Shown here: one piece after another, positions 60,646 to 64,000 of the stretch
Position numbering within the stretch: the first letter of the stretch is position 1
How the letters are laid out: every line of letters begins with the position of its first letter
Source: Galerina marginata
Taxonomy: Eukaryota > Basidiomycota > Agaricomycetes > Agaricales > Galerinaceae
Assembly (NCBI GenBank): GCA_023014335.1
Contig: JAECYW010000012.1
Span: 1,798,001 to 1,862,000, forward strand
DNA: 64,000 bases
Direction: 5' to 3'
The notes under the pieces: generated by a model
Told to the model about the DNA's origin: nothing
Databases searched by the model: none
Seen by the model: only the letters and a program-made list of their open reading frames with translations
Made by a program: the position numbers and the translations under genes

Positions 60646-61801
60646 ATGAAAAATAGCCATCATACTGCATCTCCAGGACCTTACGACCACTGTGTGTCCG
60701 TTCAGACGGCAAGCCGCGAACTCTTTATCTTTAGTCCAACAGCCGGACAATGCGTAGTCATTGCCTGGTATGTATGCCAGTCCTCTCATTCCAGTACAAA
60801 ACCTACCTTTTTACAGGCCAACCTACAAATCACGACTGATCAAACCAAAGGGAATTAAAAACTGGCTTCGCTCCCGTGCCCTCCACTGGTCCTGCTTCTG
60901 CGGCCTCGTTTCTGAGACCTCAACCCCCACTCGCATTGTGGAGGCGCTCGGTGGCGAAGTTCTTGTGTTTTGTCACGAGTATCCATCTGTTTGTGGATTC
61001 AATAGTGAGTCCAGTCAGCATTGTTTTCGCCGTAATGCCTCACGTCCTTTTCAAGTAAACCTAACAAAGACTTGCATGACTGCAAAGCTCTTCTCAGAGT
61101 ACAATCACTTGCCTACGACTGGTAGGCGCTCACATCTATGACTTCGCTGATATTGCCTTACCAAATTTTAAGCAAGTGGATTACTACCTGCAATGGGGAA
61201 CTTCCTTACCTCATTCCTTACCAATGCGGCTCTACCTGAAGGCCCTTATTTCGAGGGCTACGGCGGAGAACATCAAGTAGATCACCCGGGGGTTATCCAA
61301 CTCTCCGGTGGTCATCTCTCTGAAAACATGTACCGATTAGAACTACCCCACCTCGGTAAGTAGCACAGACAAACGTTACACTTTCAGTAGATATTAAATT
61401 ATAGGACAGGTTCAACAATGAATATTCGGAGTCCGGAGTCTCACTCCGGGGAAAAAGTTCACCCTTACTACAACGCTCACCGTCGCGCCCAACTCGATCC
61501 AGACGCAGGGCTGTCCATAAGTGCTCCAGGGCCCTCCCATCAGTATATTGGTAAAGCCAAAAGACCCTCAATCCAACCACGTGGCCATGCTAGCGGTCGA
61601 CCGTCACTTTCATTTGATGACAGTTTTGAGCAGCCTGAAAGAGGTCGCGAGCTGATAAGACGATTGTATGATGGACAAGGTATTTCTGCATTTGAAATGC
61701 AAGGGTTAGTCGAATGCTGTGGTAATTGCCACTCATACTTTCTTCCGACTGCTCTTCGCCGCCATCTCGTCGAATGTGCTGGTAGTTCGGAATTAAAATA
61801 A
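60646..61801 (+). CDS. Unrecognised 302-aa protein with a C-terminal C2HC zinc-finger-like motif
   Basis: Exons 60646..60767, 60817..61004, 61098..61121, 61173..61355 and 61410..61801 keep one frame. The N-terminal part is MKNSHHTASPGPYDHCVSVQ, then SRLIKPKGIKNWLRSRALHW and RIVEALGGEVLVFCHEYPSV. The middle reads GLLPAMGNFLTSFLTNAALP and GVIQLSGGHLSENMYRLELP. The tail is polar, and the last 60 residues carry ERGRELIRRLYDGQGISAFE and then CCGNCHSYFLPTALRRHLVEC, in which C-x2-C-x11-H-x3-C would ligate one zinc ion. The third exon is only 24 nt and its flanking sites are less regular, so that part may change. No signal peptide or membrane helix. I do not recognise the family; nucleic-acid or protein binding through the finger is a guess. 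Confidence 0.6.
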
Positions 61802-62129
61802 ATGATTATCCGTCGTTTTACTTGTTAATAAAGGTCTTGGGGACCATATTAAAATTTAATATCCTCCAAGTTCGTTCCCAAATGCTGTCTCTGAACTTGA
61901 GCGAAAATCCCTGTCTCGTGGCAAACGACTGTAAATGGGAATCACAACTCCTGTCCAAATATAGCTTAAAACCCAATTGCCTTGAATGGTAAAAGGCGAT
62001 AAATTTGGTAGCCTAACCCCGTTCTAGGTCAATAGCGTGGCCCTACTAAGCCAATTGCATTGCATGGCGTTTAGGAGTCCCTTTTTATTTATTTTTCTGT
62101 TTTTGAATTTCAGAATTTAAGTATGTATT

Positions 62130-62226
62130 GACAGTAAAAACTATTTGACAAGAGTTCATCTATGATGAAGACCAAAGGAAAGCGAGCATAAGCACTTCGC
62201 GACAGTAGAAACTATTTGACAAGAGT
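62130..62226. repeat. 26-nt near-identical direct repeat, 71 nt apart
   Basis: GACAGTAAAAACTATTTGAC plus AAGAGT at 62130-62155 recurs at 62201-62226 with one change (GACAGTAGAA). The copies flank about 45 nt of unique sequence. They could be the traces of a small insertion or a duplicated regulatory site. Confidence 0.55.
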
Positions 62227-62244
62227 CGGCAGGCATTGCTAGAG

Positions 62245-62263
62245 CATGGGCTAATAGCCCATG
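62245..62263. repeat. Perfect 8-bp hairpin
   Basis: CATGGGCT, a three-base AAT loop, AGCCCATG. It lies 19 nt past the second 26-nt repeat copy and may belong to the same small element. Confidence 0.5.
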
Positions 62264-64000
62264 TGAACTTGCTGAAGGTTGGGAGGTGGTCGTTCGGGAG
62301 CTAGAAACTAAGCGCATAAGTGATCAATATGAATGAATAACTTTTAACCCACGGAAGAGTCGTGCCGAAGAGCAAATCAGACTCGGCCATTTCCTACAAC
62401 GCCCCTTCGAGGCGTCGTGTACCTATCGGGCATGCGGTGAACCCAATTCGTGCGCCGTGACGGCGCCCATGCCAGCTTCAACGCTCATCAAAGGCAGTGC
62501 CCTGGAGCGAGAGGTAACCGATGACACCGGCGACTTTTCCGATGGTCAATCGCGAGCCGCAGTGGTGATACGTTGGGCGGCGCCATGAGGAGATGCTTGG
62601 GATGGTAAAATCAATCTAAGTAACACGAAGAGAATTGAGAAATGAGAACCCACCTGCACCGGCTCATTGTCTTCACAACCCCTCTCGCAAGCATTGTGCA
62701 GGGTCCGCTTCGTTAATCAGGCGGACATAGTTGCTGAGGGCGAGGGGGTTCATGCAGGTGTGACGAATCATACTCGCTGGGTGTTGGCATAGGTTGGCAG
62801 ACGTGGCTGACGCGGCTGGAGCTGCTAATGGGGAGCCATGGACGGCGTCCGTGTTCTTGGATGTTCGGGGAAAAGCAGGGGACGTGGGCGATAGCAAACG
62901 GTAATCCATGAAAGGTGGGATGTTGACGACAGCCCTACGGTACCGGTACAGACGAGCAGGTGCAAAGAAATCCGCGGTTGGTGGTGTATGACTCCACGGT
63001 CGTTGCTAATAATTCCGTGCCCAACCCCGCGCCTCCACATACATGTTTGCTTCCTCCTTCGACTCCTTCAACGGGTATTGTTGAGGGTGCTCTATCGCTT
63101 CAGTCTGACTGTGCACGGAGGGTGAAACGGTGTCCCGAAGATTGAGACTGAGGCCTGAGGGCTGGTGTTCTGAGTCACCAAAACAGTCGGTGTCGAGGCC
63201 GTGGTTTGAGGAACGGACTCTGGACGTCACCCTCCCGACCGCGGCAGGGAAAGAAGGCGAAGGAGCGGTGGTTCAGTGGCAATGTTGGAAATCCAGGAGC
63301 AAACGGGATTGAGAGCGGCAGAGCAATGTTGAGCGGCAAGCAAAATGCACCTGCGCCGCAAAGTGGAGCAACGTTGAATTGCCCCGGACGTTTAGTGAAG
63401 CTGGGTCAGAGAAAGTAAGAGCAGCAAAAAGATTAGGACGTAAGAGTGAAAGAACCTCTGAAGCCCAGAAGCTCACGGCGCACAAAAACAATGACTTGCC
63501 TGGGAGGACAACGTGGCTGAAGACTGCGGATAACTTGTCGCTGGGTCGGCATATTTGCGGCGGCGGGGATTGTACGCACATCAATTTCTTGGCCCACCGG
63601 AAGACCTCGGCTATCGAAATTTATAGACTCCGCCCTGTATGTGTGTTGGTCTGGGGTGGCCTATCGTTTTGCTTTCAGCTGTAAAATGGTCATCAAAAGG
63701 GTCGTCCTACCTTTTCATCAGGGCAAACTCGGCGAATTTTCGAACTTTGGTGTCTTCCGTAATTTCGCTGATTGTTTTCTTATAATGTTGCTGACCATTC
63801 CCTTCCACTTTCAGTCTTGCTTCCTGCCTTCATCTCTCAGTCGCCTTCAATCACCTCTCCGTTTCCTTACTTTTCCGGCGTCCGCCTCCTCATGCCCCAT
63901 GAAAACTGTAGCAGTAGTTTTTCTTTATTGCCAATATTGTCATTTTAACTAACTTGATGTCTTTTTGAAGGGCTCTACGATATGAACGATTGCCAACGAA

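Larger units (their letters stand above)
61802..64000. other. 3'-most region, repeats and possible minus-strand gene
   Basis: About 2.2 kb. Repeats are listed separately. Between 62673 and 63230 both minus frames are open and Pro/Ser/Ala-rich (for example AFPRTSKNTDAVHGSPLAAP; ASMIRHTCMNPLALSNYVRL; LDTDCFGDSEHQPSGLSLNL). They could be exons of a minus-strand gene, but no domain or clean splice model supports it. From 63240 on I see only short frames. Confidence 0.35.

Overview
The window looks like nuclear DNA of a filamentous basidiomycete, most likely a mushroom-forming agaricomycete. Reasons: eukaryotic housekeeping genes broken by many short introns of about 45-70 nt with GT..AG (sometimes GC..AG) borders, a NEO1-type flippase, a CstF-64-like mRNA 3'-end factor, and hAT and RecQ-like repeats of the kind common in mushroom genomes. 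All calls rest on reading the translated sequence; no database search was possible.

Layout. 1-3.7 kb: 3' part of QCR2 (complex III core 2), then a secreted type-B carboxylesterase on the opposite strand. 5.2-7.7 kb: a TATA-driven small Ser-rich protein with three copies of an SFG..LSS.YGFGGS repeat, then a GNAT acetyltransferase. 8.1-15.7 kb: two large minus-strand genes, first a cellular reverse-transcriptase-like gene of the RVT type (949 aa, HDD catalytic motif), then the P4-ATPase NEO1. 16.3-17.4 kb: a truncated, decayed, inverted second copy of the RVT gene. 17.8-28.9 kb: a graveyard with a 5'-truncated M20 peptidase, short repeats and hairpins, a dead hAT transposase, a dead RecQ-type helicase and unrecognised decayed coding pieces. 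29-37.7 kb: almost no convincing genes. 37.7-42.6 kb: a divergent pair of small genes, then an ABC half-transporter of 697 aa. 42.6-53.4 kb: mostly gene-poor, with coding-like scraps. 53.4-61.8 kb: a SAT4/rhodopsin-like seven-helix membrane protein, CstF-64, and an unrecognised 302-aa protein ending in a C2HC zinc-finger-like motif. 61.8-64 kb: repeats and no firm gene.

The most noteworthy locus is the RVT gene with its broken copy. The live gene uses a GC donor (AG|GCAAGG) at its only intron, while the dead copy keeps a GT donor (AG|GTAAGA) at the homologous position. This shows that the copy arose from DNA rather than from a spliced transcript. The housekeeping genes do not form a pathway together; the window is a mix of conserved genes and islands of transposon decay.
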